Assembly: GCF_958295425.1 (NCBI RefSeq) | Contig: NC_081142.1 | Span: 13,068,324 to 13,132,323, forward strand | DNA from: Solea solea | Taxonomy: Eukaryota; Chordata; Actinopteri; Pleuronectiformes; Soleidae | DNA length: 64,000 nucleotides | Direction: 5' to 3' | Shown: positions 62,180 to 64,000 of the stretch, piece after piece | Layout of the letters: each line of letters begins with the position of its first letter | Numbering within the stretch: position 1 is the stretch's first letter | Position numbers and translations under genes: made by a program | The notes under the pieces: generated by a model | What the model was told of the DNA's origin: nothing | What the model saw: the letters and a program-made list of their open reading frames with translations, nothing else | Databases searched by the model: none

Positions 62180-62480
62180 GCTGCGCCGCGCAGAAACAAT
62201 GGACTAATTAAGGCGAGGCCCTCAACACAGGCTTCACTGGATCTTGGCTGGACAGTGGAATTAGAGGAGAGGCAGGGTGTTTTTTCTCCTGATTACATTC
62301 GGATCAAGGCGGCTGACACAATCTGGCGTTGGTTCTGACTTAATGAATGGCTCCAATTATTTCAGCTCAAGGTTCTGTTTGCTTTGACTGCAGTGTAAAC
62401 TCCTGCTTAACAAAGAATACAGCGTGGTACGGCCGGTGCCGGATTTCACTATGTACATTATATGATCCCAGTGCTGCAAA
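62180..62480. other. candidate conserved non-coding element
   Basis: Unique sequence with AACAATGGACTAATTAAGGC (a Sox-like ACAATGG beside a TAATTA core), CTGATTACATTCGG and CTTAATGAATGG. No repeats and no convincing open frame. Texture-based call. Confidence 0.25.
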
Positions 62481-62484
62481 GTTT

Positions 62485-64000
62485 ACAACAACAATAGCCC
62501 ATGTATTATTGTCATTTTCCACATTCATGCAGCTACTGAAACAAAGGGCATGTGTGCAGTGCATTTCCCCCCAAAATATGCTACATGCTTGTTGCTATAT
62601 TTAGCAAACAGAAACCCTTGATCCTGTCTGTGCCGGGCCATATCAAGAGGAAAGATGGATTTGGAGAATAAACAGGAGCATATGGTAAGACTTAAATTTC
62701 GGCGGATTAAGCTTCCTTATAGAGAAAGAGAGAGAGAGAGAGAGAGAAGTGTATACAGTAGAAAAAAAATCAATTTAACCAGGGTTTGAACTGAAAACAG
62801 AGGAAACATTCATATGCAGTTTTTTTTTCTTTTATCAACATGTAATCTGTGAGCCCACTTTAATGACGAATGCATACTGACAGTCACAGGATTTAATGTA
62901 CTGTGACGCTGCATGATATTATACAAATTGAGTAAAACAAGAGACAGAGCTCACATAATCCAAACAGGCAGGTTGGCACTGGATAACGAAGGGGTTTTGT
63001 AAGGTTAGAAACGAATGAAAAATTGAAAAGGTTTTTACTTTCAATTGTTTTATTCCAATTGGCAGTTAATCATTTTATTAAGGATGCAGAGGCCACATCA
63101 GTGTTATTATTTCTTTTGTTCACATTGTACATTTCCTTGAATAATCACATGGTTCAGTTGGTGGTTGTTGTCTATTTTATTCACTGTTCATTTGACAGAG
63201 GGATTTTGGGTAGATTTTGAACACAATATACACATTGACTTCATGCTTTAATTATGCTGAAACAGCTGCTTAGCTACAAAAGAGGATATAAAAAAAAGGT
63301 GCGTACTAGAACCCAAACATGAACTTCATTGATTCTTAGTTTAACATCAAAATCACCCCGCTGAGGGTTTTTTATTTGTCTACATTTATGTAAAAATAAC
63401 AAAAAGAATTTAATTAATTTACAGATGTGAACAGTGTGAATCCATATATAAATTTTTTTCCTCAGCTACAAAACAGGTTTGGTTTGCGTTCAGAGAAGTG
63501 AAAGCATGTGTGAGCGTCATTGTTTGAGGTCACTGGAAAACGATTCAGAATGTTGTGTTCCGCTAAATGTTTCAAGGCGGTAAAAATCCGATAATCCTCC
63601 CTGATTCAATATCTTAAACAAAAATGTGTTTCAGGGGCTTGATCTGGAATTATACTCAATGATGTCTTTTAATGTGTCTTTTTATTTTTAATTCTTGGTG
63701 TTCCTAAGTTGTGGGGGGTGTTGTTTTTACCTGTTTTTCTTAAATTATATGTTTGTTTTCGGCACTGCTCCCAACCCTAAACCCACACACACACACACAC
63801 ACACACACAGACGTCCATTCTCTAAAATCCCATCCATCACACTTGTTTACTGACTGTTCAATTTTGGGTTTTACTCACTTGTTCCAACTTGGCAGTGACA
63901 GCTGTAGAGCTTGGCTTGACGGAGCCTGTGAAACAAGCACATGCTGTTGTCTGTCTGTCGTCATTTCTGTCTGTGTGTCCGTCCTTCTGGACTGTGGGGT
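62485..64000. other. unannotated sequence with two microsatellites
   Basis: No gene or transposon recognised. A GA tract lies at about 62723-62748 and a CA tract at about 63783-63809. The sequence continues past the window edge without an identifiable exon. Confidence 0.5.

Overview
This window is animal nuclear DNA, most likely from a ray-finned (teleost) fish. It is AT-rich, has almost no long open reading frames, and is dense in short CA/GA/TG microsatellites. It carries many small DNA transposons and tRNA-derived SINEs of types common in teleost genomes. I see no bacterial or viral gene organisation, no rRNA or functional tRNA, and no complete protein gene. Nearly all short open frames are chance frames. 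The window reads as intergenic or deep intronic sequence.

Layout. 0-8.5 kb: unique sequence with a G-rich tract (1.85 kb), a retroposon tail (2.2 kb) and a long purine-rich strand (2.6-3.05 kb). 8.5-10.6 kb: the only stretch resembling a spliced gene. Three minus-strand segments have good splice-site context and stay open in one frame with matching codon phases. I do not recognise the product. 14.4-15.1 kb: a TTAA-type foldback MITE inserted into an older GT-flanked repeat. 15-23 kb: mostly unique, with blocks that look like developmental conserved non-coding elements. 23.9-28.8 kb: a transposon cluster containing two hAT-type elements with 8-bp target duplications, one keeping the C-terminal end of a hAT transposase, plus a hAT-like element split by a SINE. 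31-33.2 kb: an 85-bp GA tract, a second GT-flanked repeat, and a hAT-like element whose interior expanded into a 20-unit minisatellite. 33-47 kb: unique, again with candidate conserved blocks. 47.3-50 kb: a foldback with an AT core, a minus-strand SINE, a hAT-like MITE and a LINE tail. 55.6-59.9 kb: a retroposon tail, a 665-bp MITE with a 7-bp target duplication, and a SINE of the same family as the fragment at 18.4 kb. 60-64 kb: unique sequence with a dense homeodomain-site cluster at 60.2 kb.

Functionally the interest is regulatory and evolutionary. Three CTCF-like motifs are visible, and the outer two (0.93 kb plus, 60.9 kb minus) point toward each other. TAAT-rich blocks suggest a neighbouring developmental gene, but conservation cannot be tested from one sequence. 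No previously undescribed defence or metabolic system is visible.
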